A model generated the notes under the pieces. The model searched no databases. It had not been told where the DNA came from and was given only the letters and a program-made list of their open reading frames with translations. Below are positions 41,455 through 50,486 of a stretch of DNA of 64,000 nt, piece by piece. The position numbers and the translations under genes were made by a program. Source of the stretch: an uncultured bacterium (GTDB lineage Bacteria > Vulcanimicrobiota > Xenobia > Xenobiales > Xenobiaceae); the NCBI GenBank assembly GCA_934621605.1, contig CAKTUZ010000007.1:27242-91241 (forward strand). Reading direction: 5' to 3'. Every line of letters begins with the position of its first letter. The stretch's first letter is position 1.

Positions 41455-43617
41455 CTAGATGCGATGGAATAAACGCTCCAATACTTTTTCTTCCAAAATA
41501 ATTCTGGTAGGCCGACCATGAGGACAATAGAGCGAATGTTCGACCTTAAGCATATTATTAACCAGACCTTCCATAGCAGCAAAACTAAGGACATCTCCGG
41601 CTTTGACGGCAGCTTTACAACTGGCCATAGCTCTGATTTTTTCTCGCATGCGCTCGCGAATGTTGCTGCGCACAGAAATAAATTCTTCAGCTAGCTCTTC
41701 TACCAATTCAGCAAAAGTTGTGGCCGCTTTTTGAATGGGCAAAGCGACAGGCACACCACGTAAAGCAAAACGATCTGGCCCAAAAATTTCCACTTCGTAA
41801 CCGTACTCTTGGAAAGACACTAAACTATCTTGCAAGAATTGACTTACATTAGGAGCAAACTCTACAATTTCCGGAATAAGCAACCCTTGCGAACGCTCAC
41901 TCAAAGCCTTTATATTGGCAAAATTTTCATAATTGATGCGTTCTTGAGCAGTATGTTGATCTACTAACCAGAGTTTACCTTCACATAAACCGACAATAAA
42001 AGTCTTATATACTTGTCCAAGCACTTTAAAATGTGGTATTTCAGAGAACGTTATCCCATGCCAAAGTTCACTCTGTTGCAAGGAAGTTAGACTCTTTACC
42101 TCTTCAGAAACTATCGCTGTTTCTTGAGCCTTCATATCTGTGGCAGCTTCGACAACCACACTGCTGTTCACAGAATCCGACTGCCGGTTTTCATCTAAAC
42201 TTATAACCTGACCCGTCGAACAGTTATCAGAATTAGTCTGTACATGTGTACATTCGGATTTTTTTTCGGTTTCAATTTCAGAATTATTGACTTGTTCGCT
42301 TTTTAATGGTGAATAGAGCTCTAAGGCTGACTCTAATTTATGAGCAGAAAACGTAGGCTTAGCTGAAGCAGGTCTATTAGCATCTCCGCGACAGGATGTC
42401 GATTCTGAAAGATATAGCAGACCGAAATTATTGTTTTTGTTCTCAACTTGACTAGCCGAAAGTTTTTTCTTCACTTCAGCAACAAAATGGCCTATAGTTC
42501 CAGATGCACCTTTTTCCCTGCTGTTTTCATCTGACGGAGACTTGTCAATAGGTCTTTCATTTTGTTGAAGTTCAGCCTGACGGGCCAAAAAATCGAAATG
42601 TTTGGGTAAAACACTATCCGCCCGACAAGCTTCCAAGGCTTTACTGACAGCCCGATAAACTAAAGAGAATACGGGACGCGGTTCAGCGAATCTAACTTCC
42701 AATTTAGTGGGATGAACATTTACATCTACAAAAGCCGGATCGACATTTAAACGTAACATTCCTACCGGGAAGCGTCCTCTTTCAACTAAAGGTGAAAAGC
42801 CCTCCAAAAGAGCTTGAGAAAGATTTTGTGAACGTATTACGCGCCCATTCATAACAAATAATTGATAAGTGCGATTACTTTTAGCCATATCGGGACGAGC
42901 AACAAATCCGTCTATACTCATACCCTCAGCACTATCAAAAATAGGTATAAAGCCAGCACTATCTAATTTCCACAATTTGGCCAGGCGTTTATCGCTCCCC
43001 ATATCGGAAGTAAAGGAAAAAACTTCTCTATCGTTAGAATAAAGCGTGAAAGCTACTTCCGGCCAAGCAGCGGCCAAGCGTCCCAAAAGGTCAATAATTT
43101 GAGCACTTTCAGCACCTGCCGAACGCAAAAATTTCAAGCGAGCCGGAGTATTGTAAAAAAGATCGCGTACTGTAATACGTGTTCCCGGCACGGCAGCACA
43201 GACACTTAAATTAGGTTCCCCCGCTCCTTCTACAGTAAGAAGCGTACCCTCAAGATCGCCGGTTTGGCAAGTGCGAATTTCCAAACGAGATACGGCAGCA
43301 ATGCTAGGTAAAGCTTCACCGCGAAACCCCAAAGTAAAGAGGTTATCCAGATCCTCCCACTCTTTTATTTTGGAAGTAGCAAAACGCTGAACAGCTAGAC
43401 GGGTATCTTCGCTACTCATACCACAGCCATCGTCTACAACTTGCATAAGCTCTCTACCACCGCCGCGAATAGTAACGCAGATCTTACTTGAAGCCGCATC
43501 AAGAGCATTTTCTACCAATTCTTTTATTACAGAAGCCGGACGATCGACAACTTCTCCGGCGGCAATACGCTCATAAACACTTTTTTCTAAAAGACGTACT
43601 TTAGGTTGCTTATCCAT
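41455..43617 (-). CDS. mutL: DNA mismatch repair protein MutL
   Basis: 720 residues. The GHKL ATPase domain shows ERIAAGEVVDRPASVIKELV, ENALDA, DDGCGMS, FATSKI, TLGFRGEALPSIAAV and GTRITVRDLFYNTPARLKFL. A long Ser/Glu-rich linker (about residues 340-510) leads to the C-terminal dimerisation/endonuclease domain: VDQHTAQERINYE (DQHAx2Ex4E with Ala replaced by Thr), ASCKAAVKAGD, and CPHGRPTRI. Retention of these metal-site motifs indicates the nicking-endonuclease form of MutL used by bacteria lacking MutH. It is followed by the bidirectional terminator, and the deacetylase gene lies 42 bp upstream on the same strand. MutS is not in the window. Confidence 0.96.
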   Translation of the reverse strand: MDKQPKVRLLEKSVYERIAAGEVVDRPASVIKELVENALDAASSKICVTIRGGGRELMQVVDDGCGMSSEDTRLAVQRFATSKIKEWEDLDNLFTLGFRGEALPSIAAVSRLEIRTCQTGDLEGTLLTVEGAGEPNLSVCAAVPGTRITVRDLFYNTPARLKFLRSAGAESAQIIDLLGRLAAAWPEVAFTLYSNDREVFSFTSDMGSDKRLAKLWKLDSAGFIPIFDSAEGMSIDGFVARPDMAKSNRTYQLFVMNGRVIRSQNLSQALLEGFSPLVERGRFPVGMLRLNVDPAFVDVNVHPTKLEVRFAEPRPVFSLVYRAVSKALEACRADSVLPKHFDFLARQAELQQNERPIDKSPSDENSREKGASGTIGHFVAEVKKKLSASQVENKNNNFGLLYLSESTSCRGDANRPASAKPTFSAHKLESALELYSPLKSEQVNNSEIETEKKSECTHVQTNSDNCSTGQVISLDENRQSDSVNSSVVVEAATDMKAQETAIVSEEVKSLTSLQQSELWHGITFSEIPHFKVLGQVYKTFIVGLCEGKLWLVDQHTAQERINYENFANIKALSERSQGLLIPEIVEFAPNVSQFLQDSLVSFQEYGYEVEIFGPDRFALRGVPVALPIQKAATTFAELVEELAEEFISVRSNIRERMREKIRAMASCKAAVKAGDVLSFAAMEGLVNNMLKVEHSLYCPHGRPTRIILEEKVLERLFHRI

Positions 43618-43659
43618 TTTACTTTGTAAAGAGTATTTAACTCGAAAAGGTATCCGATT

Positions 43660-44466
43660 TTAGAATAATTCGTCAACACGCACAAATTCAAAACCGCGCT
43701 GACGCAAACCCTCAATAATCAAAGGCAGAGCTTGAGCTGTTTGCTCACGATCTCCTCCTCCGTCGTGCAATAAGACAATATCTCCCGGTTTAGCTCGAGA
43801 AACAACTCTTTGCGCAATAACGGCAGCTCCGGGAAGCTGCCAATCACGCGGACAATTCGACCACAATACTGCCAACTGACGTAAGCGACTGCCGTCCTTC
43901 AAATTCCAAGGATAACGCATTCCGTAAGGAGGACGATAATAACGTATTTTTTCACCCAAAACCGCTTCCAAAGCTAAACCGCCTTTCAATATTTCCTGAC
44001 GGGCACGGCCGGGCGTGCAACCTAAAAAATTACAATGCGAAAAGCTATGTGAACCTATTAAATGGCCGTCAGCCTTCATTTTTTCAATCAAATTCGGAAA
44101 TTCGATTACATTTTTTCCTACACAGAAGAAAGATGCTTTTACTTTTTCACGAGCTAAAACATCTAAAATTAAAGGTGTATTTATAGGATGAGGGCCATCG
44201 TCAAAAGTAAGAGCAATTTTGTTGCCACAATTGTTTCCACAGGAAAGAACCTCTCCGTACAGCGAGGAGGTGACATTTACACAAGGCTCCAACAAAGCTC
44301 CCACAGTAAGGATAGTACTGTAAGCTCCCCAAAAAAGAGAAGCTTTCCGATATTTTTCCGGACACAACGCCCAAGCAGCTAAAGTAAGGGCTCCGGTACC
44401 TAAGCAATAGGCAGCCTGATAATTTTCATAAACCCAATCACGTATCTCTTCACCGCAAAATTTCAT
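43660..44466 (-). CDS. Polysaccharide deacetylase family protein (NodB domain)
   Basis: 268 residues. One or two hydrophobic N-terminal segments (AYCLGTGALTLAAWALCP, AYSTILTVGALLEP) suggest membrane anchoring rather than a cleaved signal. The NodB domain follows: ALTFDDGPHPINT (motif 1, TFDDGP with catalytic Asp), GSHSFSHCNF (HxxxH metal site), RYYRPPYGMRYPWN (motif 3) and DIVLLHDGGGDRE (motif 5 His). Such metal-dependent enzymes remove N- or O-acetyl groups from peptidoglycan, chitin-like or capsule polymers. It lies directly upstream of mutL on the same strand. The exact substrate is not readable. Confidence 0.92.
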   Translation of the reverse strand: MKFCGEEIRDWVYENYQAAYCLGTGALTLAAWALCPEKYRKASLFWGAYSTILTVGALLEPCVNVTSSLYGEVLSCGNNCGNKIALTFDDGPHPINTPLILDVLAREKVKASFFCVGKNVIEFPNLIEKMKADGHLIGSHSFSHCNFLGCTPGRARQEILKGGLALEAVLGEKIRYYRPPYGMRYPWNLKDGSRLRQLAVLWSNCPRDWQLPGAAVIAQRVVSRAKPGDIVLLHDGGGDREQTAQALPLIIEGLRQRGFEFVRVDELF

Positions 44467-44932
44467 AGCAAATATTCCTCAAAAAAATAACTTGCAACCT
44501 AAAAAGCGAATATCCCACCACTTAACACATACCGGCGTTTGCGTTTGCAATAGAGGCTACCTACTCAAAAAAGCAGCTTTACACCTAGGTATGAAGTCTC
44601 ACACTTTCCCCACAGACGTAACTTCTCGTATGATCTACAGCAGTTGGCTAATAAAAAATTATCCTAAGAAAATTTTCTTTCTAATACAATTTTCTATTAG
44701 CAATCTATATTGAATTAATCTTACAATCAGCATTACGCTGAATTCGGTGGAAATAGCTTCATCCCCCACCTACAGAGGCGGATGAGTTTTGCCGTATTAG
44801 GTTAAAATCAAGCTCTGTCCTTCCTATTCCAACTAATAACGTTTAATTTTCCACCAGAGGGGAAAATATTTAAAAGTGCGAAGTTGGTAATGTTGCAGTT
44901 CGCGTACTCGGAACTTCGGAGGCTGTATATAC
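44467..44932. other. Divergent non-coding region with a second type of hairpin
   Basis: About 465 bp, AT-rich, no gene supported. On the minus strand a hairpin at 44784-44760 (CATCCGCC, loop, GGTGGGGGATG) is followed by AAGCTATTTCC; it resembles another common right-end form of IS200/IS605-type elements, but only one copy exists here and the similarity is from memory. The last 20 bases contain the GGAGG used by the gene at 44933. Confidence 0.45.
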
Positions 44933-45313
44933 ATGAGCAATAATAATTTGTCCGAAAGTGGCAAAACTCAAGACCAACTAGCTAGCAAGCATGATACCGC
45001 TAGAGGCTTGCGGGAGCATGAAGAGAAACTGCTACTCCAATTAAAAAAAACCAGAGAGACAAGAGAAAAACAGGCCAAGCAAGAAGCAGAACAGGCTGCT
45101 AACATTCACTACATGAAATGCCCCAGCTGCGGTTTTGATTTGAAAAGCGAGTTAGTGGAAGAGTTCGATTTGACTTTACCCAGATGTGAACATTGTCAAG
45201 GAATTTTTGTCAATGCCGAACAGATTCAAGCTATCAGAAAACATTTTAGCGTATTTAGCAAATTGGCTCGTTTTGGTGCAGTCTTTACAGGCGGCGATAA
45301 AAAGAAAAAATAA
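44933..45313 (+). CDS. Small zinc-ribbon protein (TFIIB-type zinc finger domain)
   Basis: 126 residues. A charged helical N-terminal half rich in Glu/Lys/Gln (KLLLQLKKTRETREKQAKQEA, likely coiled coil) is followed by a four-cysteine zinc ribbon: MKCPSCGFDLKSEL, then LPRCEHCQGIFVNAEQI and a helix. This is the zf-TFIIB domain pattern of small bacterial proteins of unknown role. The basic C-terminus (GGDKKKK) could bind nucleic acid. GGAGG lies about 10 bases before the ATG. Convergent with the pseudopilin operon, with 24 bp between stops. Confidence 0.8.
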   Translation: MSNNNLSESGKTQDQLASKHDTARGLREHEEKLLLQLKKTRETREKQAKQEAEQAANIHYMKCPSCGFDLKSELVEEFDLTLPRCEHCQGIFVNAEQIQAIRKHFSVFSKLARFGAVFTGGDKKKK

Positions 45314-45337
45314 GTACAGCTTGGCTCTATGCAGCTG

Positions 45338-46411
45338 TCAGCCCCACGCTTGTCGAAAAACTTCTTGCAAACTGTATTCATTGACTGAAGCTGAAGCCAG
45401 GATGGCTATTTCTGCTTTGGTCTCGGCAGTTCTTACTTTATCGGATAAGGATTGTGAGTGAGAAGTTTTTCGCAGTTGTGCTGCGTTTTTTTGTATCATT
45501 TTATATATATTATCTGATGAAGGACGGCTCAGAGCCCACCGCACAAGTCGGGCCTGGGCAGCTTGCATAAAACAACTGAAACTAAGTTCTTTATTTCTAA
45601 GCCGATGGAAAAACTTAGTGAACAGGGCGGAATCCAACTCCGGCCCCAAGCCGTCGCCGCCTTTGAGAGAGACAGCCCAACCGCTGAGACCGCGTTCGAG
45701 TGTGCCTTTAAGCGTAGCATAACAAAATTGCAAAGCATTACGCTCTATGTCTGCGCCACATTTAGCCAAAAGGTAACGCCTTTCCAGAAATTCCAGATAA
45801 AGCCATAGTTCCAAAATATGCTTATAGCTGGCAAATTTGGACTGACAGAATTTGTAAGCAGATTGAAATACTTTTAAGCGTTCATCTTCGATATTTTTTA
45901 ACAGCCAACACCGCCATAATTGTCTCACACCTACTGCGGTTTGTTTAAAGACATATCTATATTTGGAGAAATTCAATACGTCAGAAAGTAATTGTTTCAG
46001 ACTGATCCATAATTTTTGCCAACAATTGCCAACTGTAGCTTTTTCTCTAGAAAGCAAATGCTCGATAGTTTCATTAAGTTGACTTAGTTTAAATGGCTTA
46101 AAGAGTACTGCTTCTATTTTCTCTCCTTTAAGCATTTCGTCCAAATTGGCAAAAACAGCCGTAATTAAAATTTGTTTTTGCTCAGGATATTTAGTACGGC
46201 AGCACCTCAACATATGCAGCTGAGAGGCTACATCTGAGCCGGAGTTGGCTATCAAAATATCAGCTTTTTGCTTGATCAGCTGACCGACAAGTTTGAGAGC
46301 GCTGCCATTTAAACGCGTAACCCGACAATTTGATTTTTTCAATACATAGATAAGCATATCGCCTACTATGCAATCTTGATCACAGATAACTATATGTTGC
46401 CTTTCAGTCAT
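45338..46411 (-). CDS. Degenerate receiver-domain protein at the end of the pseudopilin operon
   Basis: 357 residues. The N-terminal 120 follow a response-regulator receiver fold: HIVICDQDCIVGDMLIYVL (acidic pocket), QILITAVF (the T/S switch position) and VLFKPFKLSQLNETI (the conserved Lys). The strand that should end in the phospho-acceptor Asp reads ADILIANSGSD, so that Asp is replaced by Asn or Ser. This predicts a phosphorylation-independent receiver. The rest (about residues 130-357) is helical, Leu/Cys/Lys-rich and unrecognised. ATG at 46411 has GGGGGG three bases before it; a longer frame to 46459 overlaps the preceding gene. Last gene of the operon, 19 bp after the GspF-like gene. Confidence 0.72.
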   Translation of the reverse strand: MTERQHIVICDQDCIVGDMLIYVLKKSNCRVTRLNGSALKLVGQLIKQKADILIANSGSDVASQLHMLRCCRTKYPEQKQILITAVFANLDEMLKGEKIEAVLFKPFKLSQLNETIEHLLSREKATVGNCWQKLWISLKQLLSDVLNFSKYRYVFKQTAVGVRQLWRCWLLKNIEDERLKVFQSAYKFCQSKFASYKHILELWLYLEFLERRYLLAKCGADIERNALQFCYATLKGTLERGLSGWAVSLKGGDGLGPELDSALFTKFFHRLRNKELSFSCFMQAAQARLVRWALSRPSSDNIYKMIQKNAAQLRKTSHSQSLSDKVRTAETKAEIAILASASVNEYSLQEVFRQAWG

Positions 46412-46430
46412 GTTCCCCCCATATTTTTTA

Positions 46431-47459
46431 TTAAATAGCACTAAGGCTGATAAACTCATACAAAGGAGCGAATAATGCCAAGAGTACTCCCCCGGTGCTT
46501 AATCCCATAATGCTTAACAAAACAGGTTCAATCAAAACAGAGAATCTGCTTATATCACAATTAACTTGTTCATTATAGAATTTGCTTAAACGCTCTAAAA
46601 CGTCATCTAAACAATTGGCTTCCATAGACACATGTATGGCATCAATAAAAGTCCGGGGAAAATATTTTCCCATTTGTAAAGCTTCGCTAAATTCGCAGCC
46701 TTGGTTCACTCCAGATACCGTCTCTTCTAAAGCCGATGCCAAAGGATAATTGGCCAAAGCCAAACCTGTTATTTGCAAAGAATTGTTTAGAGACAACCCA
46801 CTACGCAGCAGCACAGCCAGTGTATGGCAGAAACGAGCTAAAATAATATTTTTTACAATTTTACCCAACAAAGGGATATTTAAAACAAGAATCTGCCATT
46901 GCCTCTGTCCACATGAAGACAAACGATAAGTTTTAAATGCCAATAGACTAGCAAAACTGAAACTTCCCAAAACTCCCCAAAACGCTTTACTTTTCAATAC
47001 AGATACAAAGCCTAGTAAAATCGAAGTAGGCAGAGGCAATTTAGCCAAAGACTCAAAAATGGGAGCGAAGGAAGGGATTATGTGGAGTACAATAACTGCA
47101 CTCAGAGCTATAAATCCCAAACATACTGTTGCCGGATACTGTAAAGCCTTACTAAACTTGCGTTTTAATTCTAACTCCAATAAAAAGAACTGAGAAATAT
47201 CGAAGCAAATTTCATCGATAGCGCAAGAGGCCTCTCCGGCTTTAATAAGGCCAACTTCAATTAAATCAAAATAATCAGGTTGACCACTCCAAGCTTGCGT
47301 TAAAGTACTACCTTGGCAAACTTCTCGGCTAACCTCCAACCAAACATTTTGTTCGTTTTTTCGTTTACAACAACCGGCTACGGCTTCTAAAGCTTTAACA
47401 ACATGAACCCCAGAGCGCAGCATGACACCCAGTTGACGATAGATGAAGATTTTCTCCAT
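46431..47459 (-). CDS. Type II secretion / type IV pilus inner-membrane platform protein (GspF/PilC family)
   Basis: 342 residues, somewhat shorter than the usual 400. Two GspF-like helical domains are seen (RQLGVMLRSGVHVVKALEAV; ARFCHTLAVLLRSGLSLNNSL), each followed by membrane segments (YPATVCLGFIALSAVIVLHII, ILLGFVSVLKSKAFWG, and LLSIMGLSTGGVLLALFAPLY at the C-terminus). The family forms the platform around which the assembly ATPase drives pseudopilin polymerisation. It lies among minor-pseudopilin genes. The ATPase (GspE/PilB), the prepilin peptidase and the secretin are not in this window. GGAGG lies about 10 bases before the ATG. Confidence 0.9.
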   Translation of the reverse strand: MEKIFIYRQLGVMLRSGVHVVKALEAVAGCCKRKNEQNVWLEVSREVCQGSTLTQAWSGQPDYFDLIEVGLIKAGEASCAIDEICFDISQFFLLELELKRKFSKALQYPATVCLGFIALSAVIVLHIIPSFAPIFESLAKLPLPTSILLGFVSVLKSKAFWGVLGSFSFASLLAFKTYRLSSCGQRQWQILVLNIPLLGKIVKNIILARFCHTLAVLLRSGLSLNNSLQITGLALANYPLASALEETVSGVNQGCEFSEALQMGKYFPRTFIDAIHVSMEANCLDDVLERLSKFYNEQVNCDISRFSVLIEPVLLSIMGLSTGGVLLALFAPLYEFISLSAI

Positions 47460-47466
47460 AAATCTC

Positions 47467-48732
47467 TCACCTCCAATTCATCTGACTAAAACAACCGCTT
47501 TTTAAGGTACCATCTGCAGAAGGCGCTGCAACCCATTGTCCTCCTGTAAGCGTATTTATATACAGTCGACTGTTGCCGGGATCGATCCATAAAGCCCGAG
47601 GTCTAGCTTTGCACAATTGTTCAGGCATAGTTATTTGCTGCCAGTACCCCTTACTACCATTTTCTTGAAAAAGCAGAGTATAAATAAAACTGTTATCCAT
47701 AGTATAAATAACAGAGCCCCAACTGTTTACAGCCACGGAATGCAAAGCGCCAGCTCCGGAAAAAGGAACTTCCAAAGTTTCTCCCCAACCAGACAAAGTA
47801 TTGATTTTTTCTTGTACAGCTTTAGGTAAACTGCCCCAATAAAATTGACGCAAGCGACGAGGAGCGCCTTCACAAAGCCAGACAGTACTCCCGTATTGAT
47901 CACAAGCGATTCCGCGCACATCCTTTATAGGTTTTTGTTTACTAGTTAAACACAGACCATTTTTCCAAGAATAAGTTCCATCGATACTGGAGTCATCCAA
48001 TACCCACAAAGCTCTATTGGCACTATCAGCGCAAAATAGGAAACATCCCATTTTATCAGAGGCAATATCAATTATATGAGCTCGATATCCCTGACTTATT
48101 TGAGGAATTTCAATAGTTTGGCAAGCAGTATTCTTGCCCTCGGCATTAAAAGTCAGTCGCAGCAATTTGGACTGCCTACTGTGAGAGAGCCACACAATTC
48201 CCTGTCCGGGATAGCCACAGACCGCTCCTGTAGACCAATTGGAAGCAGCTCCAAAAGTTTTTTGCGCAACAGCTGACGGATCCCAAAAAGAAACTTTGGC
48301 AAACGGAGACTTAAAACGACCATCGGTAAAAACAGCCTCACTGTCATAAATGTGAGCATCTATAGAAGTGGACGCCGCAGTATTTATAAGGCGACGCAAA
48401 GTACATAAAGGAGCGTTTCTTTGACCAGTACGCACAGTCAATAAGCTGAAATCGTCACTGAAAGCAGAAATTTGTGCAGTCCAATAATAATCTCGATACG
48501 GAGTCGAAAACATACCTTTCTGTTCTATAGGTAACAAAGCAAGCGGACTGTTTTGTAATTCTTCCATTTTTGCTTGCCCTAAATTTACAGCAGTCGTAAA
48601 ACGATCGGTACTCAAACTGGCTTTAGCTCCAAAGGCATATGTACCCAACAGATACCCGGCTACACAAAAAACCAGGAATATGCCCATCATCAGTTCTAAT
48701 AAAGTATAAGCACGAAGTCCCTTCTTTATCAT
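47467..48732 (-). CDS. Pseudopilin fused to a propeller-like C-terminal domain
   Basis: 421 residues. The N-terminus KKGLRAYTLLELMMGIFLVF is a type IV prepilin signal with Ala rather than Gly before the cleavage site, the +5 Glu, and a hydrophobic helix. About 90 pilin-like residues follow (KMEELQNSPLALLPIEQKG). From about residue 130 the protein turns into repeated units such as GIVWLSHSRQSKLLRL, CFLFCADSANRALWVLDD, STVWLCEGAPRRLRQF, SVIYTMDNSFIYTLL and SRLYINTLTGGQW, spaced as blades of an NHL- or SMP-like beta-propeller. A tip-located adhesin or minor pilin is a reasonable reading. GGGGG lies 9 bases before the ATG. Four bp separate it from the upstream pseudopilin gene. Confidence 0.78.
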   Translation of the reverse strand: MIKKGLRAYTLLELMMGIFLVFCVAGYLLGTYAFGAKASLSTDRFTTAVNLGQAKMEELQNSPLALLPIEQKGMFSTPYRDYYWTAQISAFSDDFSLLTVRTGQRNAPLCTLRRLINTAASTSIDAHIYDSEAVFTDGRFKSPFAKVSFWDPSAVAQKTFGAASNWSTGAVCGYPGQGIVWLSHSRQSKLLRLTFNAEGKNTACQTIEIPQISQGYRAHIIDIASDKMGCFLFCADSANRALWVLDDSSIDGTYSWKNGLCLTSKQKPIKDVRGIACDQYGSTVWLCEGAPRRLRQFYWGSLPKAVQEKINTLSGWGETLEVPFSGAGALHSVAVNSWGSVIYTMDNSFIYTLLFQENGSKGYWQQITMPEQLCKARPRALWIDPGNSRLYINTLTGGQWVAAPSADGTLKSGCFSQMNWR

Positions 48733-48736
48733 TGGA

Positions 48737-49399
48737 CTATACCCCCAAAATTTCCAACTCGCTATATAAGCTTCTGAATAATTTTATTTTGCCGTTTTCT
48801 ATTTGGCGGTTATTTTTATATTGTTCTAACTCACTAAACGAAACGGTTAAACTTAGTTCCAGAAACTGCAAGCCACCGCGCATACGCCAATTGATGGAAT
48901 TAATAGCTATAGAAGACAATTCACGCGCTAAAATACGCCGAGAAATTATTTGTTCAGGATTGGCTAAATTGTAAGTTTCGGGCTTAAAACCAGGTTTATA
49001 TAGACATTTACTCAAAACTTTACTCTTTGAATCCCAGTGGAAACCGATAATAGACGCTTTGCCGTCTGCGGCAGGAGCTTGGCGGAATACAAATTTAAAA
49101 CTAATTTTATCATTGCCGCAGAGGCGATAACCTCGGCGCCAAGTTTCAGCATTGACTTTAGGCCACAATATTTGTTCACAAGATCGCAAATCGCGCCCCA
49201 TAACTTCCATTGCCAAAGCGGCAGAGCGCATAGCTCTCATACCCATCTCGCTATGCTTATAGCAATGCATAGAGGCCATGCTCAGCTGCCCAACCATACC
49301 AATAAAAAGAACAGTCAACGCACAGCATATCAGTAGTTCAACAATAGTAATGCCCCAATTTTTTCTCCTATAAAGTCGGCCTTTGTTCGTATACTGCAT
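48737..49399 (-). CDS. Minor pseudopilin (PilW/GspJ-like)
   Basis: 220 residues. The prepilin signal WGITIVELLICCALTVLFIG (Gly before the cleavage site, +5 Glu, hydrophobic helix) follows a 16-residue basic leader. The globular part includes AMEVMGRDLRSCEQILWP and RGYRLCGNDKISFKFVFRQ, similar in plan to PilW/GspJ minor pilins. The start is ATG 49399, preceded by GGGTGG four bases away; a longer frame upstream to 49465 overlaps the preceding gene without support. It overlaps the end of the PilX-like gene by 32 bp, which suggests translational coupling. Confidence 0.8.
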   Translation of the reverse strand: MQYTNKGRLYRRKNWGITIVELLICCALTVLFIGMVGQLSMASMHCYKHSEMGMRAMRSAALAMEVMGRDLRSCEQILWPKVNAETWRRGYRLCGNDKISFKFVFRQAPAADGKASIIGFHWDSKSKVLSKCLYKPGFKPETYNLANPEQIISRRILARELSSIAINSINWRMRGGLQFLELSLTVSFSELEQYKNNRQIENGKIKLFRSLYSELEILGV

Positions 49400-49928
49400 T
49401 TTTCCACCCCCCTGCAGAATCGCGTACAATATAAAGTTTAGCTTCGCAGCAAGTTGGCTTGCCACTACTGCTTAAAGTTCCCTCGACGACTCCTCTCACT
49501 CTGACGACTTTGGCTGACAAACGAGCTATTTCAAAATAGTAATGTTCACTCCCATCAACTACGGGAACTTTTGCAAAAACAGACTCTCCAGAAGTCACTT
49601 TTTGTTCTGTTAATAACTTATTGCCGGGTGCACCAAGTAAAAAAGCTGCAGAACCACCTTGGCAATAATTAAAAAAATAATCACAACCTGATTTAGCTAA
49701 ATACCAAGCTTGCAAATTGCGTTCCTGAATACCGGAAAAACGACGCTCGCTCTGTAAGGAAAGCAAATGAGCAGCTCCCAAAATAAGCATTATAACCGTC
49801 AGCATCATCGCCATAATTAAAGCGCCGCCTCGCTGACACTGACGGCGGAGGCCGAAGCCGCCCCCGGGCAAGCTTCGGCTTATCGGCTGCTTCAGACTTC
49901 TAATATACAAAAAATATACATGCAGCAA
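49368..49928 (-). CDS. PilX/GspK-like pilus assembly protein
   Basis: 186 residues. About 35 basic residues (RRQCQRGGALIMAMMLTVIM) lead into a hydrophobic helix without the strict prepilin Glu, as is common in the PilX/GspK group. A short alpha/beta part follows (AWYLAKSGCDYFFNYC, VFAKVPVVDGSEHYYFEI, VVRVRGVVEGTLSSS). The motif QERNLQAWYLAKSG, a tyrosine/alanine-rich helix after the membrane segment, is typical of these proteins. The TTG start at 49928 is chosen because GGGGG lies 9 bases before it; a later start is possible. Part of the six-gene pseudopilin operon. Confidence 0.72.
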   Translation of the reverse strand: MLHVYFLYIRSLKQPISRSLPGGGFGLRRQCQRGGALIMAMMLTVIMLILGAAHLLSLQSERRFSGIQERNLQAWYLAKSGCDYFFNYCQGGSAAFLLGAPGNKLLTEQKVTSGESVFAKVPVVDGSEHYYFEIARLSAKVVRVRGVVEGTLSSSGKPTCCEAKLYIVRDSAGGWKNAVYEQRPTL

Positions 49929-49981
49929 AATATTTTTCCCCCAAACCGCAATCTATTGTAAATAGATATTGTCTACCAAAT

Positions 49982-50362
49982 TCAGTTGATAATTTCTCTC
50001 TCCCAAACTGCTTTCAAAGCTTTAATTCTTTTACTCCAAAGTTTTTCGACAACTTCAAAAGAATGTTGAGCTTGCTGTAAGTAAGCAGCTCCACCGCTGC
50101 GTTCCAGCCAATTTTCTATACAAATAACCAAAACATTCCAATACTCAATTTCTTTCTCGCTAACTCCCTTTAGAAGTTTGTCAATTCTGCCTTTAGATAC
50201 ACGTCCTGAAGCTTGGCGGCGCACCTCTTCAAACTCTTGCTGTACTCCAGCACAGCGCTCTTCTATGCCCAACCTGATGTGACGCCAGCGTCTGGAAAAT
50301 TCATAAGGCGAAAGAGTACGCTTTCTCGCCCTATCTAACAAAACAGGTAAAAAATCCAACAT
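49982..50362 (-). CDS. Small helical hypothetical protein, first gene of the pseudopilin operon
   Basis: 126 residues, unrecognised. Entirely alpha-helical and highly charged (PYEFSRRWRHIRLGIEER, VSEKEIEYWNVLVICIENWLE, VEKLWSKRIKALKAVWE). No signal peptide, membrane helix or cysteine motif. GGGGGG lies about 7 bases before the ATG. It lies 53 bp upstream of the PilX-like gene and diverges from the regulator at 50487 across a 124-bp promoter region. A small cytoplasmic accessory protein of the pilus system is a guess from position only. Confidence 0.7.
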   Translation of the reverse strand: MLDFLPVLLDRARKRTLSPYEFSRRWRHIRLGIEERCAGVQQEFEEVRRQASGRVSKGRIDKLLKGVSEKEIEYWNVLVICIENWLERSGGAAYLQQAQHSFEVVEKLWSKRIKALKAVWEREIIN

Positions 50363-50486
50363 AACTATTCCCCCCTGTATATAAATTAGCTAAGAAAGTT
50401 ATAAACTCACTCCCTGAAATAAACCAGAAATTTTTTACCAGACTAACAGCAGGAAATTAGCACCTACAAAATTTAATTATAACTTC

